Shown here in pieces: positions 25,722 through 36,343 of a stretch of DNA of 64,000 nt (position 1 is the first letter of the stretch; each line of letters starts with the position of its first letter). A program made the translations under genes and the position numbers. Origin of the DNA: Crocinitomix algicola (GTDB lineage Bacteria > Bacteroidota > Bacteroidia > Flavobacteriales_D > Crocinitomicaceae); NCBI RefSeq assembly GCF_001661595.2, contig NZ_LYPF02000001.1, forward strand, positions 62,001 to 126,000, given 5' to 3'. The notes under the pieces were generated by a model, which saw only the letters and a program-made list of their open reading frames with translations, searched no databases and had not been told where the DNA came from.

Positions 25722-27403
25722 TAAGACAATCCTGAAATTTTACCGGAATTATCTATGGTCATTCCTTCTGAAGCAGGAGTAGCAGGTAGTCCAGGCATTC
25801 TCATCATGACTCCTAAAATAGGTATAATAAATCCAGCACCAGCTGCAAATTCAAACTCTCGTACATTCACGTTGAAGTCCGTTGGTCTTCCAACTAGTTT
25901 GTCATTATCAGAAAACGATTTTTGAGTTTTAGCCATGCATATTGGTAAATGTCCAATACCTAAATCTTCAATCTTCTTAAGGTCCGTTAGCGCTTTTTTA
26001 GAATATTCTACGCCATTTGCACCATAGATTTCTTTTGCTATGGTTTCAATTTTTTCAGTGACAGACTTATTCCAATCATATAATGGTTTAAACTCGTTAT
26101 TTCCTCCTTCAACAATTTCTACGACAGCATTTGCCAAATCCGTCATACCCTCACCACCATCAGCCCAACCTCGTGCTACTATAGCTTTTACACCTTTATC
26201 TGCGCATCGCTTTTGAATCAGTTCTACTTCTTCCGCTGTATCAGTTGGGAATGCATTAATTGCAACAACAGGATTTAATCCAAATTTTTGCATATTTTCG
26301 ATATGTTTATCCAAGTTTTCTAATCCTTTAGAAACTCTTTCAGGGCTTGCGGTGTTATATTCTTCTTTTACAGCGCCACCGTGATGTCTTAAAGCTCGAA
26401 TGGTAGCAACAAGGACAGTCGCCTTTGGTTTTAAACCTCCTGATACACATTTAATATTTAAGAATTTTTCCGCTCCTAAATCTGCTCCAAAGCCAGCTTC
26501 GGTAACTACGTAATCGGATAACGATAATCCCATTTTAGTTGCAAGAATAGTATTAGTTCCTTGCGCAATATTAGCAAAAGGTCCACCATGAATTATTGCC
26601 GGATTACCTTCTAATGTCTGAACCAGATTAGGTTTGATAGCGTCTTTTAACAGAATTGCCATTGCGTTTTCCGCTTTTAAATCCCGCGCGTAAATAGGTT
26701 TTTTGTCAAAGGTAAGCCCGATATATATATTTCCTAATCTTTCTTTAAGATCTTCAAAATTTTCAGCCATACAAAGAATAGCCATTACTTCAGATGCAGG
26801 TGTGATATTGAAACCATCTTCTCGAGGTATACCATTACCTGTTCCACCCAGTCCGATAACTATGTCTCGGAGCGCACGATCATTCATATCCATGACGCGT
26901 TTCCAACCAATTGTTCTCGGGTCAATACCTAAACTCTTTGTTTTACTTTGAATGTTATTATCAATTAACGCAGAAAGTAAATTATTTGCTTTTTCAATTG
27001 CTGAAAAGTCACCCGTGAAATGGAGGTTAATATCTTCCATTGGCACCACTTGAGCATATCCTCCGCCAGCTGCACCACCTTTAATGCCAAAAACTGGTCC
27101 TAAAGAAGGCTCTCTCAAAACCACGGTAGTTTTTTTTCCAATTTTATTTAAACCTTCGGTTAAACCTATTGAAGTTGTCGTTTTTCCTTCTCCGGCTGGA
27201 GTAGGGGTAAGAGCTGTTACTAAAACCAAATTGTTTTTTTCTATGTTATTCGGATTTATTAGCGATAAAGGAAGTTTAGCTTTGTACTTTCCATAGAGCT
27301 CTAAATCATCTTCTGAAATATTAAGTCTTTTCGCAATAGTAGCGATATGTTGCATTTGTGCCGCTTGAGCGATTTCAATATCTGAACCTACTTTTTTTGT
27401 CAT
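25721..27403 (-). CDS. fhs: Formate-tetrahydrofolate ligase
   Basis: The 560-residue cytoplasmic enzyme makes 10-formyl-tetrahydrofolate from formate, tetrahydrofolate and ATP. The P-loop TPTPAGEGKTTT is at about 66-77, and other conserved segments are LREPSLGPVFGIKGGAAGGGY, NLHFTGDFSAI, and TEAGFGADLGAEKF. The length matches the family (about 555). The start ATG at 27403 gives a normal N-terminus. A 113-base A/T-rich region upstream probably carries the promoter; it holds TACTTTTA, one base from consensus, at a distance of about 60 bases. The gene is coupled to fdhD by a 1-base overlap. Confidence 0.97.
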   Translation of the reverse strand: MTKKVGSDIEIAQAAQMQHIATIAKRLNISEDDLELYGKYKAKLPLSLINPNNIEKNNLVLVTALTPTPAGEGKTTTSIGLTEGLNKIGKKTTVVLREPSLGPVFGIKGGAAGGGYAQVVPMEDINLHFTGDFSAIEKANNLLSALIDNNIQSKTKSLGIDPRTIGWKRVMDMNDRALRDIVIGLGGTGNGIPREDGFNITPASEVMAILCMAENFEDLKERLGNIYIGLTFDKKPIYARDLKAENAMAILLKDAIKPNLVQTLEGNPAIIHGGPFANIAQGTNTILATKMGLSLSDYVVTEAGFGADLGAEKFLNIKCVSGGLKPKATVLVATIRALRHHGGAVKEEYNTASPERVSKGLENLDKHIENMQKFGLNPVVAINAFPTDTAEEVELIQKRCADKGVKAIVARGWADGGEGMTDLANAVVEIVEGGNNEFKPLYDWNKSVTEKIETIAKEIYGANGVEYSKKALTDLKKIEDLGIGHLPICMAKTQKSFSDNDKLVGRPTDFNVNVREFEFAAGAGFIIPILGVMMRMPGLPATPASEGMTIDNSGKISGLS

Positions 27404-27516
27404 TTTGTATTAATTTTTGAAGAGACAATATAATAATTATTTGACCATTGAAATGGACTAAAAGTAGAATAATAAAGAAAATATAATTATGGATTATTTT
27501 TATTGTACAGTTTGTA

Positions 27517-27999
27517 CTAGTCTCTTCCAATAGAATGGATGTCGTTGTGTCTTTCTTCGATTTGATCTTTCAATACGCGAATGCGTTGAGCAACAATTGC
27601 AAATTCTTGGTGTCCATTATTGATCAGCCATTTAAGTGCATCGTCATCACGATCTCCTGCTAAAGCCACATTTTTTAAAATTTGAAAATTAGCTTTTTCC
27701 AACCAGTGTATTGCTTCTTGGTTTCCTTCAGCACCATTAACCATTGCCATGAGGTGAGCAAAACCATTTTTCATAAGCCAATCTCTTGCATCATCTTTCA
27801 GTAGTAAAGCATGTACTGTAAGTCCCAACTCTTTATATTGGTCACTTTCCAGGAACCAATCTCTGAGCTTTTCGTTACCACTAATTGCTTCTGCCCAGCC
27901 AATTAGAATTTTAGGAGGATATCTTAAAGGTTTTAGTTTTACAACTTCACTTGCTTCAACTTTTTCTGGGGTATTCTTTTTCTTTTTTTTGAAAAACAT
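27517..27999 (-). CDS. Protein with three to four 25-residue tryptophan repeats, uncharacterised
   Basis: The 160-residue protein starts with a lysine tract (MFFKKKKKNT), followed by a helical domain with a periodic motif. Trp48, Trp74, Trp99 and Trp124 are spaced by 26, 25 and 25 residues, each in a context like DWL/HWL/KWL, then a hydrophobic patch and an acidic DxA/QEA turn. This looks like a small helical-repeat solenoid of about 100 residues. No signal peptide is visible. I do not recognise the family; it may be restricted to Bacteroidota. A TAnnTTTG element lies 20 bases before the ATG, so it is probably a single-gene transcript. It likely serves as a protein-interaction module, which is inference from its architecture. 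Confidence 0.75.
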   Translation of the reverse strand: MFFKKKKKNTPEKVEASEVVKLKPLRYPPKILIGWAEAISGNEKLRDWFLESDQYKELGLTVHALLLKDDARDWLMKNGFAHLMAMVNGAEGNQEAIHWLEKANFQILKNVALAGDRDDDALKWLINNGHQEFAIVAQRIRVLKDQIEERHNDIHSIGRD

Positions 28000-28019
28000 G
28001 AATTATGCTCTTATAATTA

Positions 28020-28027
28020 CAAATATA
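28020..28027 (-). promoter_or_regulatory. -7 promoter element for the tryptophan-repeat gene
   Basis: On the minus strand this reads TATATTTG and ends 20 bases before the ATG at 27999. Confidence 0.5.
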
Positions 28028-28050
28028 ATGGTGTTTAAGGTGAAAAGTAA

Positions 28051-29628
28051 CTAGAAAGAACCTAAATATTGAATGCTCTTTATTTTTCTTTTCTCGAAAG
28101 AAAATTGATACAATCTTTTTACGCCATTTTCATCTTTCATTTTGGATATAACCTGTTTATTAGGAGCTTCTCCCATTTCTACTATTGAACCTAATTCGTA
28201 TTTAATTCTTGAAAGGGAATCAACCAGGAGGACTTTTTGGAAGATTGCATTTTTGTCGTATGCTACGGTATCATAAGCTAAATCATATAACACGCAGTTC
28301 TCATTCATTAATGAAAGGTTTTTGCTCGGTTGATGATTCGCCCAATTTGACGTAAATTCTTTTATTGTTGATTTTGGTGAGAATGATTGATCGGTTGAAT
28401 TCCCAAAAAACATGGTTGCGATAATAATTCCAGCGATAACACCCCCCAAGTCTGCTAATAAACCAGCCTTTATAGCATATCTTGTTTTCCGTATGCCTAC
28501 AGAACCAAAGTATACAGCAATGATGTAAAAAGTGGTATCGGTTGCACCTTGAAGGGTTGCTGTAAGTTTTCCTACAAAACTATCTACACCAAAATTGTTA
28601 AAAGCTTCAATCATCATTCCCCTTGCACCTGAACCACTCAAGGGTTTCATAAATGCAGTAGGTAAACCGTCCACAAAGGCGACTTCACTGGTAAAAAGAT
28701 TGAAAAAAGCTCTTAATCCATCCATTAATAGATCCATCGCCCCAGAAGCCCTAAAAACTCCAATTGACACCAGTATAGCAATGAGATAAGGAATGATTTT
28801 TATGGCAATTCCAAATCCATCTTTTGCACCTTCAATAAAAGACTCGTAAATATTGATTTTTTTTCTCAACCCCATTAGAATAAAACCACAGATAATTCCG
28901 TAGAGAATTACATTGCTTAAAAATTCGGATTGAATTTTTAATTGGTCGGCCGAAAGATTGTTGAAATAGAATATTAGACCTACGATAATCGCAGTTAATC
29001 CACCTAAATATGCAAGAATTATTTTGTCAAACAAATTGATCTTTTGATAAAGAGCAACTGTTATTAATCCAATTAAAGATGCGAAAAAAGTGGCGATTAA
29101 AATTGGTATAAAAATATCGGAAGGGTTTTCTGCCCCAAATTGATTCCGGTAGTTCATCACTGCAACAGGAATTAGTGTTAATCCTGAAGTGTTAAGCACC
29201 AAAAACATGATCATTGCATTTGACGCAGTGTCTTTATCTGAGTTTAATTCTTGCAAATCCTTCATGGCCTTTAATCCCATTGGAGTTGCTGCGTTATCGA
29301 GTCCAAGCATATTTGCGGAGAAATTCATTAACATTGCTCCACGCGCCGGGTTATCATTTGGGACATCGGGAAATAGTTTATTGAAAAATGGTCCTACTAT
29401 TTTGGATAAAAACTGTACGGCTCCTCCTTTTTCACCAATTTTCATTATTCCTAGCCATAAACATAATATTCCTGTTAATCCGATTGAAACATCGAATCCC
29501 ACTTCTGCCATTTCAAAAGTACTATTGACTATCGCAGTAAAAACATCTAAATCTCCAAGACTAGCTTTAACAATTGCGACAACTAAGGCAATGAGAAAGA
29601 ATCCAATCCAAATATAATTTAGTACCAC
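28051..29628 (-). CDS. Nucleoside-recognition (SpmA/SpmB-type) membrane protein with C-terminal extension
   Basis: The 525-residue integral membrane protein contains two nucleoside-recognition (Gate) domains as in SpmA-SpmB fusions found in Bacteroidota. Motifs include NFSANMLGLDNAATPMGLKAMKDL, and LSGSGARGMMIE with GATDTTFYIIAVYFGSVG in the second half. About ten membrane helices span residues 1-410. The last 105 residues, from about 420, form a soluble domain that I do not recognise and that is absent from most family members I recall. The start is GTG at 29628: the next ATG would remove the first helix and the family-typical MVLNYIW opening. SpmA/B act in spore-core dehydration in Bacillus; in Bacteroidota the transport substrate is unknown. 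Confidence 0.85.
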   Translation of the reverse strand: MVLNYIWIGFFLIALVVAIVKASLGDLDVFTAIVNSTFEMAEVGFDVSIGLTGILCLWLGIMKIGEKGGAVQFLSKIVGPFFNKLFPDVPNDNPARGAMLMNFSANMLGLDNAATPMGLKAMKDLQELNSDKDTASNAMIMFLVLNTSGLTLIPVAVMNYRNQFGAENPSDIFIPILIATFFASLIGLITVALYQKINLFDKIILAYLGGLTAIIVGLIFYFNNLSADQLKIQSEFLSNVILYGIICGFILMGLRKKINIYESFIEGAKDGFGIAIKIIPYLIAILVSIGVFRASGAMDLLMDGLRAFFNLFTSEVAFVDGLPTAFMKPLSGSGARGMMIEAFNNFGVDSFVGKLTATLQGATDTTFYIIAVYFGSVGIRKTRYAIKAGLLADLGGVIAGIIIATMFFGNSTDQSFSPKSTIKEFTSNWANHQPSKNLSLMNENCVLYDLAYDTVAYDKNAIFQKVLLVDSLSRIKYELGSIVEMGEAPNKQVISKMKDENGVKRLYQFSFEKRKIKSIQYLGSF

Positions 29629-29725
29629 AATTAATTCTATTTTAAATGTTAAAAATAGAAAGGAATTACGAATGAAATTTAGTCAAGGTGAAAAGGTTTT
29701 AATAGTCCTTTGTTAGTAAAATGAA

Positions 29726-30340
29726 TCATTGATTTAGTTCACCAATACCTTGTCGTAAAATTTCAATAGTTCCTTCTGATAAGTCAACAACTGTTGATGG
29801 TACATTATTTCCGTATCCACCATCGACGATGGCATCAACTTTATTTTCCCAATTTCCGGCTATTATATTCGGGTCAGTAGAATATTCAATGATTTCGTCT
29901 TCGTCATGAATAGAAGTTGTAACGATAGGGTGTCCAAGTTCTTTGACTATTTCACGAACCAAATTATTATCAGGAATTCGAATACCAATTGTTTTTTTTG
30001 TTGAATCAAATAGTTTTGGAATTTTTGATGTTGCTTCTAAAATAAATGTAAAAGGACCGGGTAAATTCTTATTTAAGATTTTATAAGTTGGACGATCAAT
30101 ATGTTTTGCAAAATCTGAAAGTTGACTGAGATCATTAAAAACTATTGAGAAGTTCGCTTTCTTTAGTTTAATACCCTTTAGTTTAGCAAGTTTCTCAATT
30201 GCTCTTTTATTCTGAATGCTGCATCCCAGAGCATAGACGGTATCCGTGGGGTATACGATAACACCGCCTCGATCCAACAAATCAGCAATAATGCGTACTT
30301 TTTTTGAATCAGGATTTTCTGTATGAATTATGTGTTGCAT
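29726..30340 (-). CDS. Sua5/YciO/YrdC-family protein (YciO-like)
   Basis: The 204-residue protein has the YrdC fold signature PTDTVYALGCSI near the N-terminus, then NFSIVFNDLSQLSDFA, PGPFTFIL and TIGIRIPDN, and ends with TVVDLSEGTIEILRQGIG. Its length and sequence are close to E. coli YciO (206 residues). Family members TsaC/Sua5 make threonylcarbamoyl-AMP for the t6A modification of ANN-decoding tRNAs; YciO itself has weak activity. In Bacteroidota a YciO-like protein may be the working TsaC, so the function is uncertain between the two. A TAnnTTTG element lies 27 bases upstream, overlapping the end of the DUF5522 gene. Confidence 0.9.
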   Translation of the reverse strand: MQHIIHTENPDSKKVRIIADLLDRGGVIVYPTDTVYALGCSIQNKRAIEKLAKLKGIKLKKANFSIVFNDLSQLSDFAKHIDRPTYKILNKNLPGPFTFILEATSKIPKLFDSTKKTIGIRIPDNNLVREIVKELGHPIVTTSIHDEDEIIEYSTDPNIIAGNWENKVDAIVDGGYGNNVPSTVVDLSEGTIEILRQGIGELNQ

Positions 30341-30367
30341 CTATTCTTTTGGTCGAATAATTTTGTG

Positions 30368-30372
30368 CAAAC

Positions 30373-30375
<3 letters not shown>
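30368..30375 (-). promoter_or_regulatory. -7 promoter element for the YciO-like gene
   Basis: On the minus strand this reads TAAGTTTG, 27 bases before the ATG at 30340. Its first three bases are also the TAA stop of the DUF5522 gene. Confidence 0.5.
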
Positions 30376-33161
<2,786 letters not shown>

Positions 33162-33176
33162 TTAACTTGTTTTTTG

Positions 33177-33184
33177 TAAAGATA
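33177..33184 (-). promoter_or_regulatory. Variant -7 promoter element (TATCTTTA) for the subtilase
   Basis: On the minus strand this differs from TAnnTTTG only in the last base and ends 15 bases before the ATG at 33161. Confidence 0.35.
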
Positions 33185-33293
33185 ATCAAAAGTCTACTCT
33201 GAATGGTCGATAACGAGTAAAGACCTAGAATTATTGATTCAATCGTAAAATGTTAATTAATTTAAATTACGATTTAAACGTGAGAATCGTTGG

Positions 33294-34913
33294 TTAAAAG
33301 TTTGATTTGAAACCAATATGAATTTTCGTATTACTGACGGTAATAGGGTTGTTATCCAATTTTCCATTGGCTACAATAATATCCAATTGACTATTATTAT
33401 TGATTAGCCCAAAACCAAACCCTATTGAGTGGGTAAAGTGTTTTTCATTGTTTTTAAAATTCGCATAATCATAAATTAATTTCATCGATAAAAGTTCGAC
33501 AGGTTTAAACTCCAGTTCATTTTGTAGAATCCAAATTTCACGGCCTTCTAATTCTAATTCATAAAAGCCTCTCACAGTTTGAAGACCTCCAAAGTAGATA
33601 TATTCATTTCTAGCTAATCCAATTGAGGAGTTAATGCCTTGAAAATGGAGTGAATTATTGAGATGGAAGAAATTTAAAAAATCAATTTTATGACTATACT
33701 TTGAGCTGTACTTTCTATTTGCAATTTGTTCACTATTCTGATCGAGAGTATCCGCTCTATAATTGAAAACACCCGCTGAAAGACTTATAGTTGGATGATA
33801 AAATGATAGCGCCTCAGGTAGAAAAGGACGATAAAAAAATGTTGCACCAATAGTGTTTTTTGAATAATCTCTAAATTCATTATTTACAGCATCGCCCAAC
33901 GTTGTAGAATTTTCGATTTGATCAAAAATGCTAATTCTAAATTGTGGGTTATTGTAAATTAATTCAAACATTATATTTGAACGTACAAAAGTCGAATCTT
34001 GTTTTTGTAAATCAAGGTTTGTTCCAATTCCTAAAGGAGTCCCAAGTAGGTAAGGATATTCGAAAATAGCATTTAAGTTTTGTGATTGATCAGGGTTGTT
34101 CTTCCAGTTTAAATGTATGGTTTCCGCACGATTTAGTGCATTTTTAAGAGCAAGATTGACATAACCATTTAAGGTTAATTCTTGTGTAGTTTGATCTTGC
34201 TGAAAACCGACGTAACCGTCTGCCGAACTCGACTTTTTTTTATCAATATAAACAAATATTTCAGCTTTTCCTTCTCTAAAAAGTACCTCAGGCGACTTTG
34301 GAGAGGTATAAACATCAGAGTTCTTAAGTATCTCAGGAATTTTGCGTATTTTACCTTCGTTGTACGGGTCGCCCGTTTTTAAACCTAAAATTCCAAGCAC
34401 TGTTTTCTCATGGAAGTCTGATTTACTTTTTATGTGAATTTTATCAATGATAAAAAAGCTTCCTGAATCAATTTTATAATGCAATATCAGTTCTTCATCA
34501 CCTTCTGATTGTTTGAGGATTTTAATTTGAGCGAATGGAAAACCATTGTCTTCGAGTGTTACAATCTCATCGTTAATACTATTTATTGTTCCGTAAAGCG
34601 AGCGATTAAGTTGGGGGGATTGTAAAGCGTTTTGGGGTTGTAATTTTACTTTTTTGTATACTTTGTCCGCTTTGAAATAGTAGTGAATTTGATTTTTTTT
34701 GAAAACGGTATCCGTGGGGTATACTCCCACGAACCCGTTCATGTTAAATTCATTGAGTATGGTTTTATATTCTTTTATAGATTTTAAGCTGTCAACGTAA
34801 TATTTCCCTTTTATTGACACTTTGTCTAAATGGTAAAACACCGTTTTAAATTCTTGCGCAGACGTTTGCCAAGAAGTGAAAACGAGAAATATGAGCCACA
34901 ACTTTTGGAACAT
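33294..34913 (-). CDS. Omp85/BamA-family outer membrane protein
   Basis: The 539-residue product has a signal peptide (about 1-19), a periplasmic part with POTRA-like segments (about 20-235; for example FIIDKIHIKSKSDFHE followed by LGLKTGDPYNEGKI) and a C-terminal beta barrel of about 300 residues. The conserved VRGF of loop 6 is present in GGLQTVRGFYEL, and the chain ends in Phe as is usual for barrels (GFKSNF). It is shorter than BamA (about 800) and has few POTRA domains, so it is probably a TamA- or TPS-like translocase or a Bacteroidota-specific member. Cargo is unknown. It stands between the subtilase and the aminotransferase genes with 75-132 base gaps, so it is probably transcribed on its own from TATCTTTA near 34949-34956. 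Confidence 0.85.
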   Translation of the reverse strand: MFQKLWLIFLVFTSWQTSAQEFKTVFYHLDKVSIKGKYYVDSLKSIKEYKTILNEFNMNGFVGVYPTDTVFKKNQIHYYFKADKVYKKVKLQPQNALQSPQLNRSLYGTINSINDEIVTLEDNGFPFAQIKILKQSEGDEELILHYKIDSGSFFIIDKIHIKSKSDFHEKTVLGILGLKTGDPYNEGKIRKIPEILKNSDVYTSPKSPEVLFREGKAEIFVYIDKKKSSSADGYVGFQQDQTTQELTLNGYVNLALKNALNRAETIHLNWKNNPDQSQNLNAIFEYPYLLGTPLGIGTNLDLQKQDSTFVRSNIMFELIYNNPQFRISIFDQIENSTTLGDAVNNEFRDYSKNTIGATFFYRPFLPEALSFYHPTISLSAGVFNYRADTLDQNSEQIANRKYSSKYSHKIDFLNFFHLNNSLHFQGINSSIGLARNEYIYFGGLQTVRGFYELELEGREIWILQNELEFKPVELLSMKLIYDYANFKNNEKHFTHSIGFGFGLINNNSQLDIIVANGKLDNNPITVSNTKIHIGFKSNF

Positions 34914-34988
34914 TTATAACCATAACGTAAACAATCCACACCTTCGTATAAAGATATGTAATCATTCCTATATAAAGCAGTGCTGGAC

Positions 34989-36191
34989 TTATTTAGTCGT
35001 CCTACCAGGGTAAACTTTTAAAGCTTCTTCAATGCATTTTACAGCTTTTTTTAAGGCTTCTTTTTCTAAAACATAGGCAATTCTTACTTCATCTTTACCT
35101 AGACCTGGTGTTGCATAAAAACCACTCGCAGGGGCCATCATTACTGTATTTCCATCTAAGTCAAAAGATTCTAATAACCATTGACAAAATTTGTCAGAAC
35201 TATCAATTGGAAGTTTTGCAATGCAATAAAACGCACCTTTTGGTTTCGGGCAGAAAACGCCTTCGATCGAATTTAAACCATCTACAGTAATATCTCTACG
35301 TTCTACATACTCTTCAATTACGTCATCAAAATAAGATTGTGGCGTGTTTAACGCTGCTTCACTGGCAATTTGAGCTAATGTTGGAGGTGATAAACGAGCT
35401 TGAGCAAATTTCAAAGCCGTACTCATCACTTCCTTATTCTTAGAGATTAAGGCTCCAATTCTTGCCCCGCACATGGAGTAGCGTTTTGAAACTGAATCAA
35501 TAAGCACTGTGTTTTCTTCAATGCCATTTAGGCTCATTACAGAAAAAGGTGTTGCGCCGTCATAGCAAAACTCACGATAAACTTCGTCAGCAAACAAATA
35601 AAGGTCGTTGTTTTTTACAATATCCCTTAACTGCTCCAATTCCGATTGGGAATAGAGGTATCCAGTTGGATTCCCCGGATTACAAATTACTATTCCTTTT
35701 GTTTTTTCAGTAATCAATTTTTGAAAATCGGCAACTGGGGGCAATGCAAAACCTTCTTCAATTTTAGCTGTAACTGGAACGATTTTAATACCTGCAGTTT
35801 TAGCAAAACCATTGTAGTTTGCGTAAAACGGTTCAGGAATTATAACTTCATCGCCTGGATTAAAACAAGTCATAAATCCAAAAGTCAGAGCTTCCGATCC
35901 TCCCGTGGTTACAATGATGTCTTCTTTCGAAATATCCAAATTGTTTCGTTTATAATACGCTGATAATCCGCTACGATATGATTCGAAACCGGCCGAATGG
36001 CTGTATTCAATTACAGAGCGATCAATTTTTTTTATTGCGTCCAAAGCAACAGCAGGACTTGCGATATCGGGTTGTCCGATATTTAAATGAAATACATGTT
36101 TTCCTGCTTTTTTTGCAGCTTCAGCAAAAGGAACCAATTTACGAATTGGTGATTGAGGCATTTCTAGCCCTTTATTTGAAATCTTTGGCAT
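34989..36191 (-). CDS. Class I/II pyridoxal-phosphate aminotransferase (AspC-like)
   Basis: From the ATG at 36191 the product is 400 residues, the usual length of the family. Motifs are FHLNIGQPDI near the start, NPGNPTG at 171-177, ADEVYREFCYDG near 201-212, and the PLP lysine K236 in SVSKRYSMCGARIGAL. It should transfer an amino group between amino acids and 2-oxo acids in the cytoplasm; the substrate (aspartate, aromatic or other) is not decided. The frame stays open to a TTG at 36242, but a full TAnnTTTG element at 36209-36216 lies within that extension, so the ATG at 36191 is preferred. Confidence 0.94.
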   Translation of the reverse strand: MPKISNKGLEMPQSPIRKLVPFAEAAKKAGKHVFHLNIGQPDIASPAVALDAIKKIDRSVIEYSHSAGFESYRSGLSAYYKRNNLDISKEDIIVTTGGSEALTFGFMTCFNPGDEVIIPEPFYANYNGFAKTAGIKIVPVTAKIEEGFALPPVADFQKLITEKTKGIVICNPGNPTGYLYSQSELEQLRDIVKNNDLYLFADEVYREFCYDGATPFSVMSLNGIEENTVLIDSVSKRYSMCGARIGALISKNKEVMSTALKFAQARLSPPTLAQIASEAALNTPQSYFDDVIEEYVERRDITVDGLNSIEGVFCPKPKGAFYCIAKLPIDSSDKFCQWLLESFDLDGNTVMMAPASGFYATPGLGKDEVRIAYVLEKEALKKAVKCIEEALKVYPGRTTK

Positions 36192-36208
36192 CGTAATAAT
36201 TTTATTCG

Positions 36209-36216
36209 CAAAACTA
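36209..36216 (-). promoter_or_regulatory. -7 promoter element for the aminotransferase
   Basis: On the minus strand this reads TAGTTTTG, with a possible -33 TTG at 36240-36242 (23-base spacing). It ends 17 bases before the chosen ATG and decides between two candidate starts. Confidence 0.55.
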
Positions 36217-36330
36217 AGGCCTTTAATTTGAATTTTAGACAATGAATTAAATTTTCTTTAAGCCTAAATCAAATCAATTATAAGTTCTTTCTTTTTTTGT
36301 GGATGTTAATTGCAAAAGAATTGTTTTGAC

Positions 36331-36338
36331 TAATTTTG
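36331..36338 (+). promoter_or_regulatory. -7 promoter element for the ABC transporter, very close to the start
   Basis: TAATTTTG with TTG at 36310-36312 (18-base spacing) is a good promoter. It ends only 5 bases before the ATG at 36344, implying a leaderless transcript or a start further downstream. Confidence 0.55.
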
Positions 36339-36343
36339 CACAA

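Noticed and set aside
29609-29616. TATATTTG on the minus strand near the start of the nucleoside-recognition gene
   Set aside because: It lies inside codons for the family-typical first helix and would force a start that removes it; I treat it as coincidence of the NYIW codons.
29189-29617. 142-codon open frame on the plus strand inside the nucleoside-recognition gene
   Set aside because: It is antisense to a well-supported membrane protein, and its residues show no fold or family of their own.
35646-35963. 105-codon open frame on the plus strand inside the aminotransferase gene
   Set aside because: Antisense to conserved aminotransferase motifs; low-complexity composition; no start signal.
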